64,000 nt of DNA, taken from NCBI RefSeq assembly GCF_000384295.1, contig NZ_KB913037.1:10656228-10720227 (forward strand), in the 5' to 3' direction. Shown one piece after another: positions 41,356 through 50,466 of the stretch (the first letter of the stretch is position 1; each line of letters begins with the position of its first letter). Origin of the DNA: Amycolatopsis balhimycina FH 1894. GTDB taxonomy: Bacteria; Actinomycetota; Actinomycetes; Mycobacteriales; Pseudonocardiaceae. The notes beneath the pieces are model-generated. The model saw only the letters and a program-made list of their open reading frames with translations. It made no database searches and was not told the origin of the DNA. Both the position numbers and the translations under genes were made by a program.

Positions 41356-44329
41356 CTGCGGTACCGAGGGCCTGGGCGGCTCGCGTTTCGAGGGGGCGGT
41401 AGCCCGAGGCGGCGGCGAGCTTGGCCGCCGCCTCGCCGTGCGTCCGGGCCTGGTCGCGGTCGCCGAGGGCGAGCGCGGCTTCGGCGAGGCCGGTCAGCGC
41501 CGCCGCTTCGCACCAGGTGAAGCTCGTCTCCCGGGCGATGTCCAGCGCCGCGGTCAGGTGGGGGACGGCGTCCGCCGCCCGGCCCAGCCGGAGGCACGTT
41601 TCGCCCAGCGCGGCCAGTGCCGACGCCTCGGTGCCCCGGTCGCCGATGCGCCGGGTCAGCTCCACCGCGTCGGCGGCGTCGGCGAGGGCGCGCGTGGCGT
41701 CACCGGCGCGGGCCTCCAGAACCGCGCGGCCCGACAGCGCCGCCGCTTCGCCGTACTGGTAGCCGAGTTCGCGGTTGGCCGTGAGCGCCCGGTCGTAGAA
41801 CCCGGCGGCGAGCGGGCTCTCCAGGTCGCGGTGGACGTGCCCGAGGTCGACCAGCAGGACGGCGACGCTGAACCGCGCGCCGTCGCGTTCGGCGATCTCC
41901 AGCGCGCGGCCGAAGTGGCCGAGGGCCGCGTCGAAGTCGCCGACCTGGCCGCAGGCGAACCCGAGGTTGGCCAGCGCCATCGTGACGCTGGGCATGGCCA
42001 GCTCTTCGCACAGCCGCAGCGCCTCCAGGCCGCACGCGATCGCCTCGTGCGCGTCGCCGAGCCGCTGGTGCACCGCGCTGATGTTGTTGAGCGCCGCGGC
42101 GCGCCCGGCTGGCCAGTCCGCCGCCAGCCCGTCGGCGAGGACGGTCGTCAGGTGCGTGCGCGCGTCGTCGTACCGGCCGCTGTTGACGCCGGCGAGCGCG
42201 ATGGACAGCCGCATCGCCGCCTGCGCCTGACGGTCGCCCGCGGCCTGGGCCGCGGCCAGCGCCGTCGTGGCCGTGTCGATCCACTCCGTGTGGTGGCCGC
42301 GGTGGTGGAAGAACGCCCGGAGCGCGTCGGTCAGGTGCCAGGCGTACTCGCGCGGGCCGTGCGCCGCGGCGTGCTCGACGGCGGCGGCGAGGTTGGGCCA
42401 CTCCGTGTCCAGCCAGGCCAGCGCGTCGTCGGTGCCCTCGAAGGGCTGCTCCGGTTCGGGCCGGGGCAACCGGAGGAAGTGCGGGATGAGCCGGCGGCCC
42501 GCCGCGTCGGCCGTCGCGAGGTAGTGCTCGAAGAGCCGCCGCCGCGCCGCGTCCCGGTCGCCGGGGGAGTCGTCGGCGTCGGCGCGGCCGGTCGCGTAGC
42601 TGCCCAGCAGGTCGTGGAAGCGGTAGTGGCCGGGCAGGTGCCGTTCGACGAGGTTGGCCGCGGCGAGGGCCTTGAGCTGCCGGCTCGCGCGTCCTTCGGT
42701 GACGTCCGCGAGTGACGCGGCCACCGGCGCGGTGAACGTCTGGCCCGGCACCAGCGCCAGCCGCCGGAACAGCAGCCGGTGTTCGGCCGCCAGCGCTCGG
42801 TACGACACCGAGAACGCCGTCGTGACCGCGCTTTCCTCGGCGCCGTCGACGCTCAGCCCGGCCAGGGGGTCGCCGTCGGCCAGCTCCCGGGCCAGCTCCG
42901 CGATCCCGGACGCCTCGCCGGCGCCGAGGTTCGCCGCGGCCAGCCGCAGGGCCAGCGGGAGGTGGCCGCACAGGCGGGCCAGCTCCGCGGCCGCGGCCGG
43001 CTCGGCGGCGACCGCCGGCGGCCCGAGCACGGTCTCCAGCAGCTCCCGGGAGTCGTCCGCCGGCAGCACGGACAGCGGCACCGGACGCGCGCCGGTACGG
43101 GCGATCAGGTCGCCGAGCCGCTGGCGGCTGGTGACGAGCACGGTGCCCGACGGCGGCAGCAGCGGCGTCACCTGCGCGCTGTCGCGGGCGTTGTCGAGCA
43201 GGACCAGCACCTGCCGGTCGGCCAGCAGCGAGCGCCACAGCGCCGTCCGCCCGTCCGGGTCCGGTGGGATGGCCCGCGGGTCGGTGCCCAGCGCCCGCAG
43301 CAGCTGCGCGGCCGCGGCGGCCGGGGTGAGCGGCTCGTGGTCGGCGTCGAACCCGCGCAGGTCGAGGTAGAGCTGGCCGTCGGGGAACCGGTCGCGGACG
43401 CGGTGCGCCCACCGCACGGCGAGCGCGGTCTTCCCGACGACCGCGGTGCCGGTGACCACGCGGATGTCCGGCCCGGGACCGGCGCCGGCCGGTTCGTCGA
43501 GCCGGGCCAGCTCGGCGGCGCGGCCGGTGAAGCCGCGGACGTCGTGCGGCAGCTGGGCCGGCCGCACCGGTTCGGGGGCCGGCTCGGGCGCCGGCTCCAG
43601 CGCCGGGTCGGCGGCCAGGATCGCGGCCTCCAGGCGGATCAGCTCCGGCGCCGGGTCGAGCCCGAGCTCGCCGGCGAGCCGGGAACGGAGGCCGCGGAAG
43701 GCGGCGAGGGCGGCGTCCGTGCGGCCTTCGCGGTGCAGGGCGAGCATCAGCTGGCCGACGAACCGCTGCCGCAGCGGGTGCGCGGCGACCAGCGTGGTCA
43801 GCTCGGCGAGGACGTCACGGCCCCGGCCGAGCCGCAGCTGGGCGTCGATACGGTCTTCGAGCGCGCTCCAGCGGGCTTCGTGCAACCCGGCCAGGAGCCG
43901 CTCGGCGACGTCGGCGTCGGCGGCGCCGGCCAGGGCGTCGCCGCGCCACAGCGCGAGGGCCTCGTCGAACAGCGCGACGGCGGTCTCGTCCCCGGCCGCG
44001 CGGGCGCGGCGGACGAGGGCGGTGAAGCGGTGGGCGTCGACCGTGTCCGGGTCGGCGCGCAGGACGTAGCCGTGCCCTTCGCTGACCAGTTCGGGGCCGC
44101 CCGCGGTGCGGAAGACGGCGCGGATGCGCGAGATCAGCGCCTGCACGGTGTTGCGCGCGCTGGCCGGGGGAGCGGCCGGCCACAGCAGGTCCACGAGCCG
44201 GTCGAGCGAGACCGGGCGGCCGGTTTCGAGGAGCAGGACGGCGAGGACCAGGCGCTGCTTGCGGGAGCCGAGGTCGACCGGGGCGCCGTCCGCCGTCGCC
44301 TCGACGGCGCCGAGGACGCGGAACTCCAC
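41348..44329 (-). CDS. SARP family regulator with NB-ARC and TPR domains (AfsR-like)
   Basis: This 993-residue regulator has a winged-helix DNA-binding domain (about 1-95, SRKQRLVLAVLLLETGRPVS) and a bacterial transcriptional activation domain (about 100-245). An NB-ARC ATPase follows (about 270-560, P-loop GTAVVGKTALA, then VLVLLDNARDSAQV), and the C-terminal TPR array includes repeats such as ALNNISAVHQRLGDAHEAI. AfsR-type proteins activate secondary metabolism or differentiation genes by binding phased direct repeats. The GTG at 44329 has GGGAGG 8 nt upstream. The 11-bp-phased repeats at 44368-44393 lie just upstream and suggest autoregulation. Confidence 0.92.
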   Translation of the reverse strand: MEFRVLGAVEATADGAPVDLGSRKQRLVLAVLLLETGRPVSLDRLVDLLWPAAPPASARNTVQALISRIRAVFRTAGGPELVSEGHGYVLRADPDTVDAHRFTALVRRARAAGDETAVALFDEALALWRGDALAGAADADVAERLLAGLHEARWSALEDRIDAQLRLGRGRDVLAELTTLVAAHPLRQRFVGQLMLALHREGRTDAALAAFRGLRSRLAGELGLDPAPELIRLEAAILAADPALEPAPEPAPEPVRPAQLPHDVRGFTGRAAELARLDEPAGAGPGPDIRVVTGTAVVGKTALAVRWAHRVRDRFPDGQLYLDLRGFDADHEPLTPAAAAAQLLRALGTDPRAIPPDPDGRTALWRSLLADRQVLVLLDNARDSAQVTPLLPPSGTVLVTSRQRLGDLIARTGARPVPLSVLPADDSRELLETVLGPPAVAAEPAAAAELARLCGHLPLALRLAAANLGAGEASGIAELARELADGDPLAGLSVDGAEESAVTTAFSVSYRALAAEHRLLFRRLALVPGQTFTAPVAASLADVTEGRASRQLKALAAANLVERHLPGHYRFHDLLGSYATGRADADDSPGDRDAARRRLFEHYLATADAAGRRLIPHFLRLPRPEPEQPFEGTDDALAWLDTEWPNLAAAVEHAAAHGPREYAWHLTDALRAFFHHRGHHTEWIDTATTALAAAQAAGDRQAQAAMRLSIALAGVNSGRYDDARTHLTTVLADGLAADWPAGRAAALNNISAVHQRLGDAHEAIACGLEALRLCEELAMPSVTMALANLGFACGQVGDFDAALGHFGRALEIAERDGARFSVAVLLVDLGHVHRDLESPLAAGFYDRALTANRELGYQYGEAAALSGRAVLEARAGDATRALADAADAVELTRRIGDRGTEASALAALGETCLRLGRAADAVPHLTAALDIARETSFTWCEAAALTGLAEAALALGDRDQARTHGEAAAKLAAASGYRPLETRAAQALGTAGP

Positions 44330-44367
44330 CCCCGGTACCTCCCGTTCGCGTTCACCCGGTCGTGGCG

Positions 44368-44393
44368 TGCAAGCGTACTGCAAGCGTTGTGCA
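44368..44393. promoter_or_regulatory. Phased 11-bp direct repeats, candidate SARP box
   Basis: TGCA recurs at 44368, 44379 and 44390, an exact 11-bp spacing. The intervening bases are alike (AGCGTAC and AGCGTTG), so GCAAGCGT occurs twice in phase. SARP proteins bind direct repeats on one face of the helix with 11-bp spacing. The array lies 39-64 bp upstream of the SARP start and about 50 bp from the divergent small ORF. Confidence 0.55.
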
Positions 44394-44439
44394 GTCCCGG
44401 TCGGCGATCCTGGCCGGGCCGCGGGACATCACCCCGACG

Positions 44440-44517
44440 ATGTCCACGGCCGGCTCGGCCGCCGGTGTGACCGGTGGTTCGGCTGTCGCTTTCACCAGCG
44501 GCACGAGCTGGGGGTAG
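44440..44517 (+). CDS. Candidate small Ser/Thr/Gly-rich peptide gene divergent from SARP
   Basis: An ATG at 44440 opens a 25-codon frame that starts MSTAGSAAG and ends FTSGTSWG before TAG at 44515-44517. The frame stays open upstream to GTG codons at 44389 and 44362, giving up to 51 residues (MQSRSAILAG from 44389). GC at third positions is about 88 percent over the 42 codons from 44389, as in real genes here. The stop overlaps a hairpin terminator. No good ribosome site is seen, so leaderless translation or a chance frame must be considered. No family is recognised; it lacks Cys. Confidence 0.4.
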   Translation: MSTAGSAAGVTGGSAVAFTSGTSWG

Positions 44518-44560
44518 GGCCACCCCGGCGATCCCTCCGCGATCGCCGGTGTGGCCCTTT
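44517..44560 (+). terminator. Hairpin terminator with T tract after the small ORF
   Basis: GGGCCAC plus GGCGATC (44517-44533) pair with GATCGCC plus GTGGCCC (44541-44557), with one imperfect internal triplet, a 7-nt loop and a TTT tail on the plus strand. The orientation with its T tract fits termination of a plus-strand transcript from the region 44390-44516. Confidence 0.65.
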
Positions 44561-44659
44561 GCCGTTTCCTGCCCGGAGCAGCTGCGCTGCCGTCCTGTGC
44601 GGTAGCCCCGGCCGCGTTCTCCGGTGGCGGCGCAGGCGGCCTCGACGCAGAATGCGCGC

Positions 44660-45022
44660 ATGCAGCCCACGGTCGTCCGGGTGGCGCGCCTGTCCGACCC
44701 GCCGGGGCCCGCCGACGGTGTCCGCGTGCTCGTGGAACGGCTCTGGCCCCGCGGCACCGCCCGCACGGCGATCGTCCTGGACGGCTGGTACCGCGGACTG
44801 GCCCCGTCCGACGAGCTGCGCACCTGGTACGGCCACGACCCGGACCGCTTCGCGGAGTTCGCCGAGCGGTACCGCGCGGAGCTGCGGGAGCCGGACCGGG
44901 CGGCGGCGCTGACGCGGTTGCGGGAGCTGGCGGGTGAGGGGCCGGTGACGTTGCTGACGGCGAGCGGGTCGCCGTCGATCAGCCAGGCGGCGGTGCTGGC
45001 GGCGGTGCTGACGGGGGAGTGA
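44660..45022 (+). CDS. DUF488 family protein
   Basis: This 120-residue protein matches the DUF488 family: VRVLVERLWPRGT near the N-terminus, then LRTWYGHDPDRFAEFAERYR, and GPVTLLTASGSPSISQA near the end. Family proteins are small cytoplasmic proteins of unknown function. Most carry a Cys/Thr-type loop in the TLLT(A/C) region; here it is TLLTASG. The ATG at 44660 has no clear ribosome site, so it may be leaderless or start at an upstream codon. Confidence 0.82.
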   Translation: MQPTVVRVARLSDPPGPADGVRVLVERLWPRGTARTAIVLDGWYRGLAPSDELRTWYGHDPDRFAEFAERYRAELREPDRAAALTRLRELAGEGPVTLLTASGSPSISQAAVLAAVLTGE

Positions 45023-45088
45023 GGTCAGACCGTGGCACTCGTGGTGGCCGGCGCGGGATGGTCCGGCGGTGCCGACCGGGAACTGATG

Positions 45089-47476
45089 TCACAGCCGGGG
45101 CGTGGTTTCCGGGCCCGCGGCAGTCGTGGTCACCGTCGCCGTGGCGGAGCCGAGCATGTCGTGCCGGGCGGTCAGGGTCAAAGCTCCGGCCGGGCCCGGG
45201 AACGGCCGCAGCCACACCGCGGCCGCGCCGCCGGTCGCGCCGAAGTCCAGTGTCTCGTCGCCGACCAGCTCGCCGGGGCCGGTCAGCGTCAGCGTCACCC
45301 GGCCGGTCGTGCCCGCCCGCAGCGTCCCGAAGCGGTCCGTCGCCGCGATGACCACGCGGGTCGCGTCGGTGCCGTCGGCGCGCAGTTCCCGGTCGTCGGG
45401 GACGCAGCTGAGCACGTCGTGGCTCCGGTCGCCGCTGAACCGGCGGCTGAGGACCAGCCGCTCGCCCACGTAGCCGTCGATGCGCAGCTGCGGCTGCCGT
45501 CCGCGCGGGACCGTCAGGTCGGCGGCGAACGGCGGGTACCGCAGGTGCGGGAAGTCCGCGCGGCGGCTGGAGGCCTCACCCACGGGCCGGTCGTCGAGGA
45601 ACAGCAGCAGGCGGTCGCAGTTCGACCAGATCGTCGCGCCCCGGCCCGGCCCGGCGGGCTGGGCGGTGAAGTCCCAGGCGAAGCCGGGTTCGGCGACCGC
45701 CCGGACCCGTGGGTCGCCCTGCGAGGCGTAGAAGGCCGCCGCGGGCTTGGGGATCCGGAAGATGTCCGACACTCCGGGGAACTTCGACCCGCCGACCGAC
45801 CGCTGCCAGCCCGACGGGTAGTCGAACGCGCACCAGGCCAGCAGCCCGCAGTAGCGGTCGTCGGCGGCGGCCAGGTCGTGGGCCTTCGCGTGCAGTTCGG
45901 CCTGCAGGTGCTGGGTGGCCGGGGCCTCGGTGCGGCGGTAGGTGCGGGCCCCGGCGAGCGTGCCGATGGACTCCGTCACCAGGTACGGCACCCCGGCCCG
46001 CGGCGGGCGCAGCTGAAAGGGTGCGCCGCGGCGGGCGGTGTAGTCGTTGTAGGCCAGGACCTGCTCGTCGGTGCCCGGCGGCAGGGCGAGCCGCGCGCCG
46101 GTCGTGGTGGCCAGCGCCCCGCTCGTCGGCCGTGACGGGTCCAGCTGCCGCGCCAGCCTCCCGGTGCGCAAGTACAGCTCGGTCGACCCGGCGGCCTCGT
46201 TGACCCGCGTGCCCCACACGACGATGCTCGGGTGGTTGCGGTCGCGGACGACCATCCCGGCGACGTCCCTCAGGTTCTGGCGCTGCCAGGCGTCGTCCCC
46301 GACCCGGCCCCAGCCCGGGATCTCCTCCCACACCAGCAGGCCCAGCTCGTCGCAGGCGTCGAGGAACGCGCTCGACTGCGGGTAGTGCGAGCAGCGGACC
46401 ATCGTGCAGTTCAGCTCGCGGCGCAGGATCTCGGCGTCGCGCCGCTGGACGCGGTCGGGCAGCGCGCCGCCCGCGAACGGGTACCACTGGTGGCGGTTGA
46501 GGCCGAACAGCTTGAGCCGCCTGCCGTTGAGGAAGAAGCCGCCCGGGGTGAACCGCGCCTCACGGAACCCGGTCCGCACCACCCGCTGGTCGAGCGCCCG
46601 CGGCCCGGACCGGACGGTGACCACGACGTCGCAGAGCGCCGGATCCTCGACGTCCCACAGGCGGACCGCGCCGAGCCCGCCGACGTCGAATTCGACGGTT
46701 CTCGTCCCGACCGGCATCGGCGCGACGTCGGTGGCGCCCCGCGCCAGCTCCCGGCCGGCCTGGCGCACCGACGCCGTCACCTGCAGCGGCTCGCCGAGCG
46801 CGACGGTCGTGTCCAGCTCGCACGTCAGGTGCAGTGACCGGGCGGGGGAGAGGACGTCGCCGGGGCGGGCGAAGACGTCGGCCAGCCGGGTGCGGGGCAC
46901 GGTCCCGATCGTCGCCGGGCGGTAGATCCCGGCCGGCTGGTAGAAGTCGATCACCGACGGGCCCGCGGTGCGCGGCAGGTTGGGCGGGACATCCAGCGCC
47001 CACCGCCCGTCGACGACCACGGCGAGGACGTTGTCGCCGACCACGACCTCCGGCAGTTCGACCTCGAAGGGGAGGTAGCCGCCTTCGTGCGTGACGACGA
47101 CGCGGCCGTTGAGGTAGACGGCCGCGTTCGTCATGACGCCGTCGAAGCGGGCTCGGACCCGCTCCTCCGTCATCGCCGGGGTCACCGTGAAGTGCTTGCG
47201 GTAGAGCCACTGCTCCTGCCACGACGACGGCTGCCAGCCGGTCCACGACAGCGGCGTCACGCAGTGGGGCAGCCGGACCGGGTCGAGGTCGGTCTCGTCG
47301 AAGTCGGCGTCCGTGCTGCCTTCGGCGTACCGGCCGAACAGCCAGAAATCGGACAGCCGCACGGTTTCCGGGCCGGCCGCGGCGAGCCCGGCCGAGCCCG
47401 TGACGGCGGCGCCCAGCAGCGCGGCCCCGCCCGCGGCGAGGAACCGCCGCCGCGAAAGCCGCCACTCGCCGGTCAT
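45089..47476 (-). CDS. Exported glycoside hydrolase family 2
   Basis: This 795-residue enzyme has a twin-arginine signal (SRRRFLAAGGAALLGAAV) and then the GH2 order. The sugar-binding jelly roll (about 40-200) contains WLYRKHFTV. An immunoglobulin-like domain (about 205-305) precedes the TIM barrel (about 305-560). The barrel shows FGLNRHQWYPF and MVRCSHYPQSSAFLDACDEL. The acid/base lies in WGTRVNEAAG and the probable nucleophile in YLVTESIGTLAG. C-terminal beta domains follow. GH2 includes beta-galactosidase, beta-mannosidase and beta-glucuronidase; I cannot choose. GGAGG precedes the ATG at 47476 by about 5 nt. Confidence 0.85.
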   Translation of the reverse strand: MTGEWRLSRRRFLAAGGAALLGAAVTGSAGLAAAGPETVRLSDFWLFGRYAEGSTDADFDETDLDPVRLPHCVTPLSWTGWQPSSWQEQWLYRKHFTVTPAMTEERVRARFDGVMTNAAVYLNGRVVVTHEGGYLPFEVELPEVVVGDNVLAVVVDGRWALDVPPNLPRTAGPSVIDFYQPAGIYRPATIGTVPRTRLADVFARPGDVLSPARSLHLTCELDTTVALGEPLQVTASVRQAGRELARGATDVAPMPVGTRTVEFDVGGLGAVRLWDVEDPALCDVVVTVRSGPRALDQRVVRTGFREARFTPGGFFLNGRRLKLFGLNRHQWYPFAGGALPDRVQRRDAEILRRELNCTMVRCSHYPQSSAFLDACDELGLLVWEEIPGWGRVGDDAWQRQNLRDVAGMVVRDRNHPSIVVWGTRVNEAAGSTELYLRTGRLARQLDPSRPTSGALATTTGARLALPPGTDEQVLAYNDYTARRGAPFQLRPPRAGVPYLVTESIGTLAGARTYRRTEAPATQHLQAELHAKAHDLAAADDRYCGLLAWCAFDYPSGWQRSVGGSKFPGVSDIFRIPKPAAAFYASQGDPRVRAVAEPGFAWDFTAQPAGPGRGATIWSNCDRLLLFLDDRPVGEASSRRADFPHLRYPPFAADLTVPRGRQPQLRIDGYVGERLVLSRRFSGDRSHDVLSCVPDDRELRADGTDATRVVIAATDRFGTLRAGTTGRVTLTLTGPGELVGDETLDFGATGGAAAVWLRPFPGPAGALTLTARHDMLGSATATVTTTAAGPETTPRL

Positions 47477-47611
47477 GACGACCTCCGTGTTGTCCCGCCC
47501 AGATCATGCGTCTCCCCCTGTGAATCACCTGTGGGGCGCTGCGGGTTACACGGCTTCTAGTGTTGGCGTCGTAGGTTCGTTGACAGCGCGGCTGCGTGGG
47601 TGAGCGTCCTG

Positions 47612-47652
47612 AATGACTCATTCAGGTCTTCGGAGGTCCTGAATGAGTCATT
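47612..47652. repeat. Palindromic repeat, family C
   Basis: Arms AATGACTCATTCAGG (47612-47626) and its complement (47638-47652) flank an 11-nt loop. Each arm region is itself part of the smaller palindrome CTGAATGA-N-TCATTCAG. It lies downstream of the LacI stop at 47748 on the same strand, and upstream of the GH2 gene. It probably terminates the LacI transcript. Confidence 0.65.
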
Positions 47653-47747
47653 CAAGACCTGTGGCCGGGGCTGGCGAGCCTCGCTGGGGCTGAGCGAGCG
47701 CCCTGACTCCAGCGGTCCGAGCGTCGAACAACTTGCGACGCGCGACA

Positions 47748-48785
47748 CTAGCGCAGGGTCGAGGCGCGGACCACCAGCTCGGGGGTGAACACGACCTGGC
47801 GGTGTTCGTGCTCGGTCTCGGTGGTCTCGGCCAGCAGCAGCTCCGCGGCCGTGCGGCCCAGGCGGCGGCGCGGCTGGCGGACCGACGTCAGCGGGACCGC
47901 GGCGGCCGCGGCGAACTCGATGTCGTCGTAGCCCACGATCGCCAGGTCCTCCGGGACGCGCATGCGCAGGTTCGCGCAGCTCTGCAGCAGGCCGAGCGCG
48001 ACCAGGTCGTTGGCGCAGAAGGCGGCCGTCGGGCGGACCGCGGCGGGCAGGCCGGCCAGCCGCTCGCCGGCGCCGCGGCCGTCGGCCACGGTCAGCGCCG
48101 ACGTCGTCAGGTCGACGAGGTGGTCCGGGCCGAGCCCGGCCGCCTCGAGCGCCCGCAGCGCGCCGAGCCGCCGGTCGCGGACCTGGCCCACCTTGGTGTG
48201 GTTGCCGATGAAGGCGATCCGCTCGTGGCCCTGTTCCACCAGGTGCCTCGCGGCGATCTCCCCGCCGTAGACGTCGTCGACCGCGACCGAGCAGTGCGTG
48301 GTGCCCCCGGGCGTGCGGTCGACGACGACCACCGGGGTGCCGCGGCGGGCGATCTCCCGCAGCAGCGGGGCGTCCGGGTCGACCGGTGTGATGAGGATGC
48401 CCTGGACCCGCTGCTGCTCGAGACGTCCGAGGTAGGCCGCCTCCCGCGACGGCTGGTGCGCGCTGTTGCAGAGGAACAGGGACAGGTCGCCGGCGTCGGT
48501 GGCGTCTTCCATGCCGGCGGCGACGTCGGTGAAGAACGGGTTGCTGCCGTCGAGCATCACGTAGGCCAGCACCCGGCTGCGCCCGGCCCGCAGCTGCCGC
48601 GCGGATTCGTTGCGCACGAAGCGGAGTTCGGCCATCGCGGCCTCGACCTTCGCGCGCGTCGCCGGGCTGACCCGGTCGGGCTGGTTGAGGACGTTGGACA
48701 CCGTGCCGAGGGAGACGCCGGCGGCTGCCGCGACTTCCTTCATGCCGGCGGCCCGCGGCTCGGCACCGGGCTCCCTGACCACCAT
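47748..48785 (-). CDS. LacI family regulator of the rhamnose operon
   Basis: This 345-residue LacI-type repressor has the DNA-binding segment MKEVAAAAGVSLGTVSNVLN (about residues 15-34) and a sugar-binding domain with MLDGSNPFFTDVAAGME and LAIVGYDDIEFAAAAAV. The ATG at 48785 has GAGGGG 5 nt upstream. It is divergent from the rhamnose operon, which fixes its likely role. The inducer is expected to be L-rhamnose or rhamnulose (inferred). Confidence 0.88.
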   Translation of the reverse strand: MVVREPGAEPRAAGMKEVAAAAGVSLGTVSNVLNQPDRVSPATRAKVEAAMAELRFVRNESARQLRAGRSRVLAYVMLDGSNPFFTDVAAGMEDATDAGDLSLFLCNSAHQPSREAAYLGRLEQQRVQGILITPVDPDAPLLREIARRGTPVVVVDRTPGGTTHCSVAVDDVYGGEIAARHLVEQGHERIAFIGNHTKVGQVRDRRLGALRALEAAGLGPDHLVDLTTSALTVADGRGAGERLAGLPAAVRPTAAFCANDLVALGLLQSCANLRMRVPEDLAIVGYDDIEFAAAAAVPLTSVRQPRRRLGRTAAELLLAETTETEHEHRQVVFTPELVVRASTLR

Positions 48786-48810
48786 CGATACCCCTCTTCG
48801 ATGAGCACTG

Positions 48811-48934
48811 TTGAAACGTAACACCACCGCGAACGACCTGGTGGAGATGCCGTTTGGCCACGGCTTCGCCGATGCATTGACTTCTTCTTCCGTCGCATAG
48901 TAGCTTCACCGCACCAGATTTGTGAAACCTTTCA
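48811..48934 (+). promoter_or_regulatory. Rhamnose operon promoter and LacI operators
   Basis: Two TGAAA-type sites lie in the divergent region. TGAAACGTAACA, at about 48812-48823, is an imperfect site near the regulator start. TGAAACCTTTCA (48923-48934) is an almost perfect palindrome just before the first transporter gene. Between them TTGACT (48877-48882) and TAGCTT (48901-48906, spacer 18) form a plausible promoter toward the operon. The downstream site would block initiation or elongation. Confidence 0.55.
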
Positions 48935-48948
48935 ATCCGGAGGTCGCG

Positions 48949-50466
48949 ATGACGCGGCAGGACCCGGGCCCAGCCCCTCTGCTGGAGGTGCGCGGCGTGT
49001 CGAAGTCGTTCGGCGCGGTCGCGGCGGTCGCTGGGGTGAGCTTCGGCCTGCACGCCGGGGAGGCCCACGCGCTGGTCGGCGAGAACGGTGCCGGCAAGTC
49101 CACGATCGTCAAGATGCTCGCTGGGGTGCACAAGCCCGACGACGGCACGCTGCTCCTCGACGGCGAGCCGGTCGAGTTCGGCTCCCCGGCCGACGCGAAG
49201 GCCGCCGGCATCGCGGTGATCTACCAGGAACCCACGCTGTTCCCCGACCTGAGCGTCGCGGAGAACATCGTGATGGGCCGCCACCCGCGCAAGACCCTCG
49301 GCCGGATCGACCGGGCGGCGATCCGCGCCGAGGCCGACCGCCTCTTCGGCCGTCTCGGCGTCCGGATCGACCCGGCCCGCCCGGCGCGCGGGCTGTCCAT
49401 CGCCGACCAGCAGATCGTCGAGATCGCGAAGGCGCTCAGCGCCGACGCCCGCGTACTGGTGATGGACGAGCCCACCGCTGCGCTGACCCAGATCGAGGTC
49501 GAACGGCTCTTCGCCGTCGCCAGGGCCCTGCGCCAGGAAGGCGCGGCGATCATGTTCATCTCGCACCGGTTCGAGGAGATCACCGCGCTCTGCCAGCGCG
49601 TGACCATCATGCGCGACGGCAGGCACGTCTCGACCGACGCCCTAGAAGACGTCACCGTCGACGAGATGGTGAAGCGCATGGTCGGCCGCGACCTGGACGC
49701 GTTGTTCCCCAAGCAGGACGTCGCACCCGGCGCGACCGTGCTGGAGGTCGAGGGCCTCGCCCGGGAAGGCGTCTTCCGTGACATCTCCTTCTCGGTGCGC
49801 GCGGGCGAGATCGTCGCGTTCGCCGGGCTGGTCGGCTCGGGCCGTTCCGAAGTCGTCCAGGCCGTGTTCGGCGTCGACGAACGCGACGCGGGAGTCGTGA
49901 AGGTGAGCGGGAAGAAGCTCAAGCCGCACTCGTCACGGGCCGCGATGGCCGCCGGCGTGGCCCTCGTGCCCGAGGACCGGCGCCAGCAGGGCCTGATCAT
50001 GGACCTCTCGATCGAACGCAACGTGACCCTGCCGCGGTCCCGCGCGCTCTCGAAACTCGGCTTTCTGACCGGCGCGAGCGAGCGGCAGGAGGCCCGGCAC
50101 TGGACCGAGCGCCTGCGCACCAAGTACCGCCGCCTCGGCGACCCCGTCGGCACGCTTTCGGGCGGCAACCAGCAGAAGGTCGTGCTGGCCAAGTGGCTGG
50201 CGATGGCGCCGAAGGTGCTGATCGTGGACGAGCCGACGCGCGGGATCGACGTCGGCACGAAGGCCGAGGTGCACCGGCTGATGTCGTCGCTGGCCGCCGA
50301 AGGCGTCGCGATCGTGATGGTTTCGTCGGAACTGCCTGAAGTACTCGGCATGGCCGACCGCGTCCTCGTGATGCGGGAGGGCCGGATCGTCGCCGAGCTC
50401 CCGCGCGCCGAGGCGACCGAGGACACCGTCATGTTCGCCGCGATGGGCCAGGGAGCCGCCGCATGA
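48949..50466 (+). CDS. Rhamnose ABC transporter ATP-binding protein (RbsA-type)
   Basis: This 505-residue ATPase has two fused nucleotide-binding domains, the CUT2 layout. The first has Walker A GENGAGKST and Walker B VLVMDEPTAAL. The second has a degenerate Walker A (GLVGSGRSE), the signature LSGGNQQKV and Walker B VLIVDEPTRGID. It powers uptake through the next two permeases. The ATG at 48949 follows CGGAGG, and its end overlaps the next gene (ATGA). Rhamnose specificity is inferred from the operon. Confidence 0.92.
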   Translation: MTRQDPGPAPLLEVRGVSKSFGAVAAVAGVSFGLHAGEAHALVGENGAGKSTIVKMLAGVHKPDDGTLLLDGEPVEFGSPADAKAAGIAVIYQEPTLFPDLSVAENIVMGRHPRKTLGRIDRAAIRAEADRLFGRLGVRIDPARPARGLSIADQQIVEIAKALSADARVLVMDEPTAALTQIEVERLFAVARALRQEGAAIMFISHRFEEITALCQRVTIMRDGRHVSTDALEDVTVDEMVKRMVGRDLDALFPKQDVAPGATVLEVEGLAREGVFRDISFSVRAGEIVAFAGLVGSGRSEVVQAVFGVDERDAGVVKVSGKKLKPHSSRAAMAAGVALVPEDRRQQGLIMDLSIERNVTLPRSRALSKLGFLTGASERQEARHWTERLRTKYRRLGDPVGTLSGGNQQKVVLAKWLAMAPKVLIVDEPTRGIDVGTKAEVHRLMSSLAAEGVAIVMVSSELPEVLGMADRVLVMREGRIVAELPRAEATEDTVMFAAMGQGAAA

